From Thermaceae bacterium (lineage in GTDB: Bacteria > Deinococcota > Deinococci > Deinococcales > Marinithermaceae): DNA of 64,000 nt. Position 1 is the stretch's first letter. Every line of letters starts with the position of its first letter. The stretch lies in contig JAMOUW010000063.1 of NCBI GenBank assembly GCA_027067955.1, forward strand, positions 46,504 through 110,503. Reading direction: 5' to 3'. Under the pieces are notes generated by a model. It had not been told where the DNA came from and ran no database searches. It saw nothing but the letters and a program-made list of their open reading frames with translations. Below, piece after piece: positions 25,245 through 33,555 of this stretch. A program made the translations under genes and the position numbers.

Positions 25245-25264
25245 CGCAGCCTAGCACGGGCTAG

Positions 25265-25293
25265 TTGACAAGATAAGGCTCATATGATATGCT
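25265..25293 (+). promoter_or_regulatory. housekeeping-type promoter of the hsp20 gene
   Basis: TTGACA (25265-25270), a 17-base spacer, then TATGCT (25288-25293). Spacing is ideal and the -35 box is perfect. The ribosome site AGGAGGAGGTGAT follows. No CIRCE or HAIR repeat is seen. Confidence 0.65.
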
Positions 25294-25328
25294 CTGAGGT
25301 GGAGGAGATAATAGGAGGAGGTGATGAT

Positions 25329-25802
25329 ATGGCACTGGTGAAACGCGAGATTCGCCCGAATGCCGAGCTCACTCCCTTCCGCACTTGGGGTCCCGTGAAC
25401 CTGTTCGACGAGTTCAACCGGCTCTTCGAGGAGGCTTTGGGAGACCGTGGCCGTATGGCCGTACCCGGCACCTATGTGGCACCGGTTGACCTCTACGAAA
25501 CCGACGACGCCCTGGTGCTGGAGATGGCCGTTCCCGGGCTGAGCGCAGAGGAGATCGACATCAGCCTCGAGGGCAACAAGCTTACGGTCCGCGGCGAGCA
25601 CAAGCCGGTAGAGGACCAGGGTGTGCGCCGCTACTACCTGCAGGAGATCCCCCACGGCACCTTCGTGCGCAGCTTCACCCTGCCGGTGGAGATTAGCGCC
25701 GACGAGGTGAAGGCGGAATTCAAGAGCGGCATGCTCAAGCTGACCATGCCCAAGGTCGAGAAGGCGCGCGCCAAGCGGATCCCCATCTCGGTGAGTCAGT
25801 AA
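25329..25802 (+). CDS. small heat-shock protein, Hsp20/alpha-crystallin family
   Basis: ATP-independent chaperone that holds unfolding proteins. The 157-residue protein has an N-terminal arm with FDEFNRLFEEALGD, the alpha-crystallin domain from about residue 47 (PVDLYETDDALVLEMAVPGL ... NKLTVRGEH ... FKSGMLKLTMPK), and the C-terminal I-x-I motif as KRIPISVSQ. The ATG at 25329 is chosen for the strong GGAGGAGGTGAT site; an in-frame ATG at 25284 overlaps the -10 box. Single-gene unit followed by a GC hairpin. Confidence 0.92.
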   Translation: MALVKREIRPNAELTPFRTWGPVNLFDEFNRLFEEALGDRGRMAVPGTYVAPVDLYETDDALVLEMAVPGLSAEEIDISLEGNKLTVRGEHKPVEDQGVRRYYLQEIPHGTFVRSFTLPVEISADEVKAEFKSGMLKLTMPKVEKARAKRIPISVSQ

Positions 25803-25822
25803 GCGGATTCCGTGCCAGCTGG

Positions 25823-25848
25823 CGGCCGGGCCGGTAGCAGCCCGGCCG
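25823..25848. terminator. bidirectional hairpin between hsp20 and SDR gene
   Basis: Perfect 9-bp arms CGGCCGGGC (25823-25831) and GCCCGGCCG (25840-25848). It sits between two convergent genes and ends only one base from the SDR stop. T tracts are minimal on both sides. Confidence 0.5.
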
Positions 25849-25849
25849 T

Positions 25850-26611
25850 TCAGCGTGCGGTCCAGCCCAGGTCCAGGGGCAGGCAGGCGCCGCTGACCGC
25901 GCCCGCGGAATTGGACGTTAGATAGTTCACGAGCGCGGCGACCTCCCCGGGCTCGATCAGGCGCTTGATCGCCGCGGGAGCGAGCATTACCTTTGCCACC
26001 ACCTCGTCTTCATTCAGAGCCAGGTTCGCGGCCTGGCCCGTTATTTGCCGTTCAACCAGGGGTGTGCGTACATAGGCGGGGCAGACCGCATTGACGGTCA
26101 CACCCGCTTCCCCCGCTTTCAGGGCCGCGGCCCTGGTCAGGCCCAAAAGAGCGTGCTTGGCGGTAACGTAGGCGGCCTTGTAGGGGCTCGCCACCACCGA
26201 ATGGATCGAACCCATGTTGATGATACGTCCCCAACCACGCTCCTTCATCGCGCCTAAAAATGAGCGGATGAGCTGAAAGGGGGCGGTGACCAGCACCTGC
26301 TGCATCGCTTGCCAGACGTCCAGGGGGAAGCGCTCGAGCGGCGCGACGTGCTGGAGGCCGGCGTTGTTGACGAGGACGTCCACCCGCCCGAAGGCCCGGC
26401 GGGCCTCCACCGCCAGGCGCCAGACCTCCTTCGGGTCCGAAAGGTCGGCCTGGACGAAGGCGGCGCCGAGCCGCGCCGCCTCCTGTGCGCCGGCGGGCTC
26501 CTTGTCGGAGATCACCACGCGGTACCCCTCCGCGGCCAGCCGTTCGGCCACGGCGCGGCCGATGCCGCCGCCGGCACCGGTTATCAGTGCGGTTCGCCCG
26601 GGGGTGTCCAT
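25850..26611 (-). CDS. short-chain dehydrogenase, probable 3-hydroxybutyrate dehydrogenase
   Basis: NAD(P)-dependent SDR oxidoreductase. The 253-residue protein has the cofactor motif TGAGGGIGRAVA, NNAG in VLVNNAGLQHVAPLE, catalytic Ser in NMGSIHS and Tyr-x3-Lys in AAYVTAKHALLG. The segments LQHVAPLERFP, GSIHSVVASPYKAAY and VCPAYVRTPLVERQI closely follow D-3-hydroxybutyrate dehydrogenase, which interconverts 3-hydroxybutyrate and acetoacetate. It is divergent from a second SDR gene across 34 bases, so the two promoters overlap and may be jointly regulated. Confidence 0.82.
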   Translation of the reverse strand: MDTPGRTALITGAGGGIGRAVAERLAAEGYRVVISDKEPAGAQEAARLGAAFVQADLSDPKEVWRLAVEARRAFGRVDVLVNNAGLQHVAPLERFPLDVWQAMQQVLVTAPFQLIRSFLGAMKERGWGRIINMGSIHSVVASPYKAAYVTAKHALLGLTRAAALKAGEAGVTVNAVCPAYVRTPLVERQITGQAANLALNEDEVVAKVMLAPAAIKRLIEPGEVAALVNYLTSNSAGAVSGACLPLDLGWTAR

Positions 26612-26645
26612 GCTTCAGCATAGCGCCGCGTGTCAGAATGGAGCC

Positions 26646-27440
26646 ATGGCGCAACCAAGTCTGGCCGAGCTGCTTTCGCTCGCGGGAAGGCGGGCTCTCG
26701 TTACCGGGGCGGCGGACGGCATAGGCCGCGCGACGGCCCGGCGTTTCGCCGAGGCAGGGGCGGAGTTGCTGCTGGTGGATCGCAATGCTGCGGGGCTCGA
26801 GCGCTTGCGCTCCGAGCTCGCCGCAGCCGGGGCGGCGGTGAAAGCGCAGGCCATCGACCTTGCCCAAAAACACGCCATAGACTCTCTTTGGGAGGAGCTG
26901 GGAAGCCGGCCCCCCGATATCCTGGTCAACAACGCCGGGATCTATACCTTCCGCGACATGCTTGCGGTGGACGAAGATTTTTACCGCCAGCAGATGGCGG
27001 TAAACCTCGACGCGGTCTACTGGATGACCCGGGGGTTCCTGGGCGTACGCAAGGGGCGTGCGGGGGTGCTCGTCAACGTCGGCTCGATTGAGGCCTTCCT
27101 GCCCTTTGCCCCGGGACTGGCGCATTACGACGCCGCCAAACTGGGGGTGGTGGCGCTCACCCGTGCGGTGGCGCGCGAGTACGCCCCGCGTATCCGCGCC
27201 AATGTGGTGGTCCCCGGGGGGATCGCCACGGGGGGTGTGCGCCGGCTTCGCAAGCAGGCCATATTGCGGGCGGAACTCGGCAAAGTGGGTGTGGCTTTCA
27301 ATTTTAATCAGCGGTTACCGCTGCGGCGTTTCGGGCGGCCCGACGAGGTGGCGCGGGCGGTGCTCTTCCTCGCCTCCGATCTCGCCAGTTACGTCACCGG
27401 CGCTGTGCTGGCGGTGGACGGAGGTTTTCTCTCGACTTGA
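26646..27440 (+). CDS. short-chain dehydrogenase/reductase
   Basis: The 264-residue SDR protein has TGAADGIGRATARRF for cofactor binding, ILVNNAGIYTF, catalytic NVGSIEAFLPFAPGLAHYDAA with Tyr-x3-Lys as YDAAK, and the C-terminal SYVTGAVLAVDGGF. The acidic residue after the second strand (LLLVDRN) suggests NAD over NADP. Substrate is not evident. The start at 26646 is taken because the frame upstream runs through the divergent gene. Pairing with the hydroxybutyrate-type SDR might point to a shared catabolic task, but this is inference. Confidence 0.83.
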   Translation: MAQPSLAELLSLAGRRALVTGAADGIGRATARRFAEAGAELLLVDRNAAGLERLRSELAAAGAAVKAQAIDLAQKHAIDSLWEELGSRPPDILVNNAGIYTFRDMLAVDEDFYRQQMAVNLDAVYWMTRGFLGVRKGRAGVLVNVGSIEAFLPFAPGLAHYDAAKLGVVALTRAVAREYAPRIRANVVVPGGIATGGVRRLRKQAILRAELGKVGVAFNFNQRLPLRRFGRPDEVARAVLFLASDLASYVTGAVLAVDGGFLST

Positions 27441-27514
27441 GCGAGCTCTCATCCAGCGGCGACCGCGGGGGCGTAATCGCGGCTCCCGACGTGCATCTTT
27501 CTTCACGGTATTCC

Positions 27515-27543
27515 TTCGGTATTCATCGGCCGTTTGCTATACT
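27515..27543 (+). promoter_or_regulatory. promoter of the first peptide-importer operon
   Basis: TTCGGT (27515-27520), 17-base spacer, then TATACT (27538-27543) preceded by TGC, an extended -10. Located 34 bases before the binding-protein ATG, which has AAAGGAGC as ribosome site. Confidence 0.5.
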
Positions 27544-27576
27544 ACGGGCGACCGATAGGTACGGAAAGGAGCACGT

Positions 27577-29358
27577 ATGAAAAAACACTTGCTGAAGATT
27601 CTGGCTCTAGGTCTGATCGGTACGATGGCCTTTGCCGCCACGGGCCCGGATACGTACGTCCAGATGACGTTCGGGGCCATCGACTCCCTCGACCCCGCCC
27701 AGGCGTACGACACCGCCTCGGGTGCGGTTCTGGAGAACATATACGAGACGCTCTACTCCTACAAGGGTGAGAGCATCACCGAGTACGAGCCGGTTCTGGC
27801 CACCGATTACTCGATCAGCGACGACGGCAAAACCTACACCTTCAAGCTGCGCCACGACGTGCTGTTCCACAGCGGCAACCTCATGACCTGCCGCGACGTC
27901 GAGTACTCCATCGAGCGCCTCCTGGTCGCCAACCCCGGCGATTCGGCCGGCTGGTTCTACGCCGAAAGCCTGATCGGCTACGACGGCACCAACGCCAAGG
28001 ACTACTTCGGAGAGAACCCCTCGAAGGCCGATCTCGACAAGTACTGGCAGGCCATCGACAACTCGGTCCAGTGCGTCGACGACTACACCGTTCAGTTCCA
28101 CCTGGTCAAGAAGGATCCCTCCTTCTTCGTGAAGCTGATGTACACCGCTTCCTCGATCCTCGACAGCAAGTACGCGATCGAGCACGGCGAGTGGAGCGGC
28201 ACCAAGGCCGACTGGTTCGAATGGGCCGGCAAGGACCTGCGTGACGGCTTCCTGCACAACCACGACGCCGGTACCGGCGCCTACAAGCTCGTCAAGTGGG
28301 ACGACAAGGACGTCATCGCCGAGCGCTTCATCGGTTACTGGGACTACGCCAACAAGCCCCAGATGAAGACCATCATCATCAAGGTTGTCGACGAAGAAGC
28401 CACCCGCATCCAGGCGCTCAAGGCCGGTGACGCTGACCGCATCACCGTCAACAACCGCGCCACCCTGGAGACCCAGATCCGCGGTATGGCCAACGCCAAG
28501 GTGCTCGAGTCCGACAAGTGGCTGGGCGCCGCTGCCTCGGCCGTCTTCTTCAACGAGAAGATCGCCGCGAAGGACAACCCGATGATCGGCTCCGGCAAGC
28601 TCGACGGCAATGGCATCCCCGCGGACTTCTTCAAGGACGTCAACGTTCGCAAGGCTTTCGCCTACAGCTTCGACCAGGACGCCATCATCCAGGACCTCTA
28701 CCTGGGCAAGGCCGTGCCGCTCACCATGGCGCTGCCCCCCTCCTTCCTCGGTTACGACCCCAACATTCCCATCTACAACCTCGACATGGACAAGGCCGAG
28801 GAATTCTTCAAGAAGGCCTATGGTGGCAAGCTCTGGGATACCGGCTTCACGATGACCATCGCCTACAACTCGGGTAACACCACCCGTAAGACGGTGTCCG
28901 AGATCCTCAAGACGAACATCGAAGCTCTGAACCCGAAGTTCAAGATCAACGTCAAGGCCATGCCTTGGCCGCAGTTCCTGGCCGCCTACAAGAACGGCCA
29001 GCTGCCCGCCCTGGTGCTGGGCTGGGGCGCCGACTACGCCGACCCCGACAACTTCATCTACGTTTACTACCACTCGAACGGCTACTTCGCGAAGAAGGTC
29101 GGTTACCACAACCCCGAGATGGATAAGCTGATTGAGGAGGCCCGCTCCATCACCGACCCCGCCAAGCGCGCCGAACTGTACAGCAAGATCGGCCACCTGG
29201 CGTACGAAGACGTGCCCGTGCTGCCGCTGCCGCGGCCGACCGGCTGGATGGTGCTGGCGAAGAACGTCTACACCAAGATGGCCCCGAGCGGCATGGACGT
29301 TTACAACAACCCGATGCGCTCCGGCTCCTTCCTGTGGAAGGACATCATCAAGAAGTAG
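27577..29358 (+). CDS. ABC transporter substrate-binding protein, peptide type (SBP family 5), copy 1
   Basis: Periplasmic binding protein for oligopeptides or similar ligands. The 593-residue protein has a signal peptide (MKKHLLKILALGLIGTMAFA) with no lipobox cysteine, so it is probably soluble or held by its uncleaved helix. Family 5 features include SLDPAQAYDTASGAVLENIY near the start and KLRHDVLFHSGNLMTCRDVE, then VRKAFAYSFDQDAI and WGADYADPDNF. Cys in MTCRDVEYS and in VQCVDDY are kept in the second copy and may form a disulfide. A hairpin follows, then two permease genes; no ATPase genes are nearby. Codon use suggests high expression. Confidence 0.93.
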   Translation: MKKHLLKILALGLIGTMAFAATGPDTYVQMTFGAIDSLDPAQAYDTASGAVLENIYETLYSYKGESITEYEPVLATDYSISDDGKTYTFKLRHDVLFHSGNLMTCRDVEYSIERLLVANPGDSAGWFYAESLIGYDGTNAKDYFGENPSKADLDKYWQAIDNSVQCVDDYTVQFHLVKKDPSFFVKLMYTASSILDSKYAIEHGEWSGTKADWFEWAGKDLRDGFLHNHDAGTGAYKLVKWDDKDVIAERFIGYWDYANKPQMKTIIIKVVDEEATRIQALKAGDADRITVNNRATLETQIRGMANAKVLESDKWLGAAASAVFFNEKIAAKDNPMIGSGKLDGNGIPADFFKDVNVRKAFAYSFDQDAIIQDLYLGKAVPLTMALPPSFLGYDPNIPIYNLDMDKAEEFFKKAYGGKLWDTGFTMTIAYNSGNTTRKTVSEILKTNIEALNPKFKINVKAMPWPQFLAAYKNGQLPALVLGWGADYADPDNFIYVYYHSNGYFAKKVGYHNPEMDKLIEEARSITDPAKRAELYSKIGHLAYEDVPVLPLPRPTGWMVLAKNVYTKMAPSGMDVYNNPMRSGSFLWKDIIKK

Positions 29359-29381
29359 CGTGGACGTTTAGAACCTTTTGT

Positions 29382-29412
29382 GCAGTAGAGGGTGCATGGC
29401 ACCCTCTACTGC
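29382..29412 (+). terminator. intercistronic hairpin in the first importer operon
   Basis: Perfect 14-bp arms GCAGTAGAGGGTGC (29382-29395) and GCACCCTCTACTGC (29399-29412) with a 3-base loop. There is no T tract, so it probably stabilises the binding-protein mRNA or gives partial termination before the permeases. Confidence 0.65.
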
Positions 29413-29473
29413 CTGCTGTATAACAGGGAACGTGCGCCCGGCGCACTTTTAGTCCGCTTTTTGGAGGATTACG

Positions 29474-30499
29474 TTGACCACCTTCATCGTTCGCAGGTTG
29501 CTGCAGCTCCCGATAGTGCTCGTGGCGATCTCGCTGCTTATTTTTGGGATGATGCAGTTTCTCAGCCCCGAGCAGCGCGCCTCGACCTATGCGAAAACGG
29601 AACAGCAGGCAAAAAACCTGGACCTGATTATTCGTCAGTACAACCTCGACCAGGGGTTTTTCGTACAATACACAACCTGGCTCAAGGCCGTCATGCACGG
29701 TGACCTGGGCTACTCGAAACAGTCGCACGAGCCGGTCCTGGATACGATCCGCAAGAAACTGCCGGTTTCCGCGGAGCTGGCCATGTACATGTTCTTCCCG
29801 GTGCTGGCGTTCGGCATCTGGATGGGCACCATGGCGGCGATCCACCGCGACGGCTTCATAGACCAGGTGGTGCGCGTCTTCGCCATCATCGGCTGGTCGC
29901 TGCCCACCTTCGTTCTGGGCATCTGGTTGCTGGCGGTTCTCTACGGACACTTCAAGCTCTTCGGCATCGGCCGCGCCGACGACCAGTACATGGTGGAGTT
30001 CGCCCGCGGCACCCTCAAGGCCTACACCGGGATGATCACCATCGACGGTATTCTCAACGGCCGCTGGGACGTTACCCTTTCTGCTCTGAAGCGCCTGGTC
30101 ATGCCGGTTCTCACCTACACGGTGGTGGCCAGCGCCCAGATCATGCGCGTGCTGCGCTCGAGCATGCTCGACGTTCTCAACTCCGACTACGTCCGCACCG
30201 CCCGCGCCAAGGGGTTGCCGGAGCGCGTGGTGAACCTTAAGCACGCGCGCCGCAACGCCATCATCCCCGTCGTCACAATAGCCGGTTTGATGTTCGCGTT
30301 CATGCTCGAGGGCGTCTTCTTCATCGAGATCATCTTCAACATCCCTGGGCTGGGCCAGTGGGCGGTTCCCTCGGCCGTGCAGCTCGACTTCCCGGCCGTG
30401 ATTGGCATCGCCCTGCTGACGGGATTGGTGGTATCGGTGGCCAACCTGGCCGTGGACATCCTCTACGGCATCATCGATCCGAGGATCAGCTTCCAGTGA
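29474..30499 (+). CDS. peptide ABC transporter permease, DppB type, copy 1
   Basis: First inner-membrane subunit of a peptide-type importer. The 341-residue protein has the short N-terminal helix IVRRLLQLPIVLVAISLLIF, about six membrane segments, and the EAA-loop for ATPase contact in YVRTARAKGLPERVVNLKHARRNAIIPV. It ends ILYGIIDPRIS, typical of DppB. The start is TTG at 29474 with GGAGGA eight bases upstream; no ATG is suitably placed. Seven bases separate it from the DppC-type gene. Confidence 0.92.
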   Translation: MTTFIVRRLLQLPIVLVAISLLIFGMMQFLSPEQRASTYAKTEQQAKNLDLIIRQYNLDQGFFVQYTTWLKAVMHGDLGYSKQSHEPVLDTIRKKLPVSAELAMYMFFPVLAFGIWMGTMAAIHRDGFIDQVVRVFAIIGWSLPTFVLGIWLLAVLYGHFKLFGIGRADDQYMVEFARGTLKAYTGMITIDGILNGRWDVTLSALKRLVMPVLTYTVVASAQIMRVLRSSMLDVLNSDYVRTARAKGLPERVVNLKHARRNAIIPVVTIAGLMFAFMLEGVFFIEIIFNIPGLGQWAVPSAVQLDFPAVIGIALLTGLVVSVANLAVDILYGIIDPRISFQ

Positions 30500-30506
30500 G
30501 GAGGTC

Positions 30507-31538
30507 GTGGTGAATCCCCAAGATATGAAACCTCAGCGCGAAGCTTGGTACCGCTCGAAAACCTTCAAGCGCTTCCGCCGCAATCCCCTGGCGATCGTGG
30601 GCTCGCTGCTCCTCCTCGGGTTCGTGCTTGTTGCCTTCTTCGCCCCCGCCATCACCGCGCCGCAGCTGGCGTCCATCCGCACCGCCCGCCCTTGTTTGCG
30701 CGACCTGGGCATCAAGCGCGACGAGGTGCTGGCCGAATTGCGCAATCCCCTCAAACCAACCTTCTGGAAAGCGACGCTGGCGCCGCCGCAGACATGTTAC
30801 GAGATTCCCCGCGACGGCTTCTCGCCCCTGCCCAAGCCGCCCTCAAAGAAGCACCCCCTGGGCGTTTCGGGAGGTAGCTACGACATTCTCTACGGCCTCA
30901 CCTGGGGAACCCGTACCGCTTTCTACGTGGGCTTTTTGGTGGTCGGGATTAGCCTGGCCATAGGCATCGTGGTCGGTGGTATGTCGGGCTTCCTCGGCGG
31001 CACCATCGACAACATGGTCATGCGCGTTACCGACGTGATGCTCTCCTTCCCCGGCCTGGTCTTCGTAATGATCGTCTCGGTTATCTTTGGCAGCGGCCTT
31101 ACCACGGTGATGATCGCTTTGGCGCTCATCCGTTGGGCGGGGTACGCCCGTTTCTTCCGCGGCGACATTCTCCGTACCAAGGCGCAGGAGTTCGTGGATG
31201 CCGCCCGGGCCATCGGGGCCAGCCCCCTGCGGGTTTTCCTCAAGCATGTTTTCCCCAACGCCATCGGGACTCTGCTCATTCTGGCCAGCATGGACGTGGG
31301 CTCGATTGTGCTCACCGCCGCGGGCTTTTCGTTCCTGGGGTTGGGAGCCCCGGTGGGTTACGCCGACTGGGGGCAGATGATCAGCTTCGCCCGCGGCTAC
31401 ATCCTCGGTACGGCCCAGGGCACCCCCTTCGATTTCTGGTATGTGTGGATCTACCCCAGCATCATGCTGGTGCTCTTCGGCCTCGCCTGGAACCTCCTAG
31501 GCGACGCCGTGCGCGACGCTCTGGATCCCAAGAGCTAA
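30507..31538 (+). CDS. peptide ABC transporter permease, DppC type, copy 1
   Basis: Second membrane subunit. The 343-residue protein begins with FKRFRRNPLAIVGSLLLLGF, has six membrane segments, the EAA-loop EFVDAARAIGASPLRVFLKHV, and ends GDAVRDALDPKS. Between the first and second membrane segments lies an enlarged periplasmic loop of about 90 residues with two cysteines (RPCLRDL and QTCYEIP), and the usual LGTDQLGRD box is replaced by LGVSGGSYD. The same features occur in copy 2. The start is GTG at 30507, after GGAGGTC. A terminator follows. Confidence 0.92.
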   Translation: MVNPQDMKPQREAWYRSKTFKRFRRNPLAIVGSLLLLGFVLVAFFAPAITAPQLASIRTARPCLRDLGIKRDEVLAELRNPLKPTFWKATLAPPQTCYEIPRDGFSPLPKPPSKKHPLGVSGGSYDILYGLTWGTRTAFYVGFLVVGISLAIGIVVGGMSGFLGGTIDNMVMRVTDVMLSFPGLVFVMIVSVIFGSGLTTVMIALALIRWAGYARFFRGDILRTKAQEFVDAARAIGASPLRVFLKHVFPNAIGTLLILASMDVGSIVLTAAGFSFLGLGAPVGYADWGQMISFARGYILGTAQGTPFDFWYVWIYPSIMLVLFGLAWNLLGDAVRDALDPKS

Positions 31539-31558
31539 AACCCCTCTGCGGCCTTTCG

Positions 31559-31584
31559 GACCCGGCCTTGGCCGGGTCTTTTTT
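31559..31584 (+). terminator. factor-independent terminator of the first importer operon
   Basis: Perfect 9-bp stem GACCCGGCC-TT-GGCCGGGTC followed by six T residues. This is the clearest terminator in the window. Confidence 0.9.
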
Positions 31585-31716
31585 GCATTGCGCTGAACTG
31601 GTACAGTTCCGGGCGGGGTGGTTTTAATCCTTTGTCATCACGTTTTCCTGCCATCGTCTTGCATGCTGCTGCAGCGAATGGTAGCATGAGCGCGTATAAA
31701 TAATGAAAGGAGCAGC

Positions 31717-33495
31717 ATGAAAAAGCATATCTTTACCATGGTTGCGCTCGTCCTGCTGGGAGGCGTGTTGGCGGCCGCTCCCCGGGACACCTATGTTTAC
31801 ATGCAGAGCGCTGTTTTCGATTCGCTGGATCCGGTGCAGGCTTACGACGGTGCTTCGATAGGAGTGATCGAGAATATCTACGAGACGCTTTACAGCTTCA
31901 AGCGCGACGTTCCTGGCGCTTACGAGCCCACCCTGGCCACCAGTTACGAGGTCAAGGACGGCGGCCGGACTTACGTTTATCACTTGCGCAAAGGGGTTCA
32001 GTTCCATTCCGGCAATCCGATGACCTGCCGCGACGTCGAGTACTCCATCGAGCGCATCCTGGTGACCATGCCCGGAGATTCCGGGGCCTGGTTCTACGGC
32101 GATGCGCTCACCGGCTACGGTAACGACGCTCTCACCGAGGCCAAGAAAAAGCTGGGCGACAGCGCGACCCAGGCCGAGACAGACAGGTTCCTCGACGCCT
32201 ACTGGCAGAAGATAGAGGACAGCGTGGTCTGCGACGACCTCTACACCGTGCGCTTCAATCTGGCCGGTCCCGACGTGGCTTTCTTCGCCAAAATGCTCTT
32301 TACCGCCGCCGGTGTGGTGGACAGCAAGTGGGCCATCGCCCACGGTGCCTGGAGCGGCACCAAGGCCGATTGGAAGGACTGGATAGGGGTGGACCTGCGC
32401 ACCGGCTACCTGCATAATCACGCTTCGGGTACCGGTCCCTACCGGCTCGTCAAGTGGGACGACAAGAACATCGTGGCCAAGGCCTTCGACGGTTACTGGG
32501 GTAAGGCCCCGGCGATCAAGAACGTGCTCGTTCAGGCGGTGGAGGAGGAGGCTACCCGGCTCGAGGCCCTGCGCCGCGGCGACGCCGACCGCGTGGACGT
32601 GAACGACTGGGCCACGGTCAACGCCAAGGTAAGGCAGATGGCCGGCGTCAAGGTCTGGTCGGATCCGGCATGGTCTCCTGCGGGGGCGCACGTGGTCTTC
32701 TTCAATTTCAACGTCCAGGGCGAGAACAACCCCTACATAGGTTCGGGCAAGCTCGACGGCAACGGCATTCCCCGGGACTTCTTCTCGGACATCAACGTCC
32801 GCAAGGCCTTCGCCTACTGCCTTGATCAGGACGCCATTTACAACGACATTTACGAGGGTAACGCCGCCTGGTACACCATGGCCCTGCCGCCCACCTGGCC
32901 CGGCTATGATCCCGACATCCCCATCCGCAAGCTCGACCTCGATAAGGCCGAGGAGTTCTTCAAGAAGGCCTGGGGCGGCCAGGTTTGGAAGAAGGGATTC
33001 CGCGTCACCATCACCCACAACGCCGGGAATACCGTGCGCCAGGCCGTGGCCGAGATGCTCAAGGCCAATATCGAGAGTATCAATCCCAGGTTCAAGATCG
33101 ACGTGGTGCCGCTGCAGTGGTCCGACTACCTAAAGGCCGCGCGCGCCAAATCGCTGCCCGTATGGCCGCTCGGTTGGGGCGCCGACTACGCCGACCCCGA
33201 CAACTTCATCCATCCCTTCTACCACTCCGAAGGCTCGCTTGCGAAACGGCAGAACTTCAAGAACCCCGAATTCGACAAGCTGATAGAGTACGCCCGCACC
33301 CTGGTGCGCCCCGACCAGCAGGATGAGCGCTTCGCCATCTACCGCAAAATCGGGCGCATGGCTTACGACGTGCTCCCCAACGTGCCCTACCCTCGCCAGT
33401 CACCCTTCATAGTGACCCGCGACAACCTGCAGGGGGTTTATTACAACTCTATGGTTAGTGGCGACTTCTACTGGAAGGACATCTCCAAGAAGTAG
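31717..33495 (+). CDS. ABC transporter substrate-binding protein, peptide type (SBP family 5), copy 2
   Basis: Paralogue of the 27577 protein along its whole length (592 residues). It shares blocks such as GDSGAWFYGDALTGYG in place of GDSAGWFYAESLIGYD, HNHASGTGPYRLVKWDDKN and GWGADYADPDNFIHPF. Signal peptide MKKHIFTMVALVLLGGVLAA, without a lipobox. The cysteine pair (MTCRDVEYS and VVCDDLY) is conserved. Upstream lies TATAAA at 31696-31701 and GAAAGGAGC as ribosome site. An ancestral duplication of the whole operon is likely; differences around the ligand site suggest different peptides. Confidence 0.93.
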   Translation: MKKHIFTMVALVLLGGVLAAAPRDTYVYMQSAVFDSLDPVQAYDGASIGVIENIYETLYSFKRDVPGAYEPTLATSYEVKDGGRTYVYHLRKGVQFHSGNPMTCRDVEYSIERILVTMPGDSGAWFYGDALTGYGNDALTEAKKKLGDSATQAETDRFLDAYWQKIEDSVVCDDLYTVRFNLAGPDVAFFAKMLFTAAGVVDSKWAIAHGAWSGTKADWKDWIGVDLRTGYLHNHASGTGPYRLVKWDDKNIVAKAFDGYWGKAPAIKNVLVQAVEEEATRLEALRRGDADRVDVNDWATVNAKVRQMAGVKVWSDPAWSPAGAHVVFFNFNVQGENNPYIGSGKLDGNGIPRDFFSDINVRKAFAYCLDQDAIYNDIYEGNAAWYTMALPPTWPGYDPDIPIRKLDLDKAEEFFKKAWGGQVWKKGFRVTITHNAGNTVRQAVAEMLKANIESINPRFKIDVVPLQWSDYLKAARAKSLPVWPLGWGADYADPDNFIHPFYHSEGSLAKRQNFKNPEFDKLIEYARTLVRPDQQDERFAIYRKIGRMAYDVLPNVPYPRQSPFIVTRDNLQGVYYNSMVSGDFYWKDISKK

Positions 33496-33504
33496 CGTCT
33501 CCCG

Positions 33505-33530
33505 CGGGGCCCGGCATGTGCCGGGCCCCG
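33505..33530 (+). terminator. intercistronic hairpin in the second importer operon
   Basis: Perfect 12-bp arms CGGGGCCCGGCA (33505-33516) and TGCCGGGCCCCG (33519-33530), 2-base gap at the tip, no T tract. It has the same position as the hairpin in copy 1 but an unrelated sequence. Confidence 0.65.
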
Positions 33531-33555
33531 TCCCTGACAGCAAAAAGAGAACTCC

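Noticed and set aside
25284..25328. Earlier ATG for the Hsp20 gene
   Set aside because: It overlaps the predicted -10 box and has no ribosome site, whereas the ATG at 25329 has GGAGGAGGTGAT.
27607..29196. 529-codon minus-strand frame opposite the first binding-protein gene
   Set aside because: Val/Gly/Asp-rich antisense shadow; a similar frame lies opposite the paralogue at 31624-33018, which shows it comes from shared codon use.
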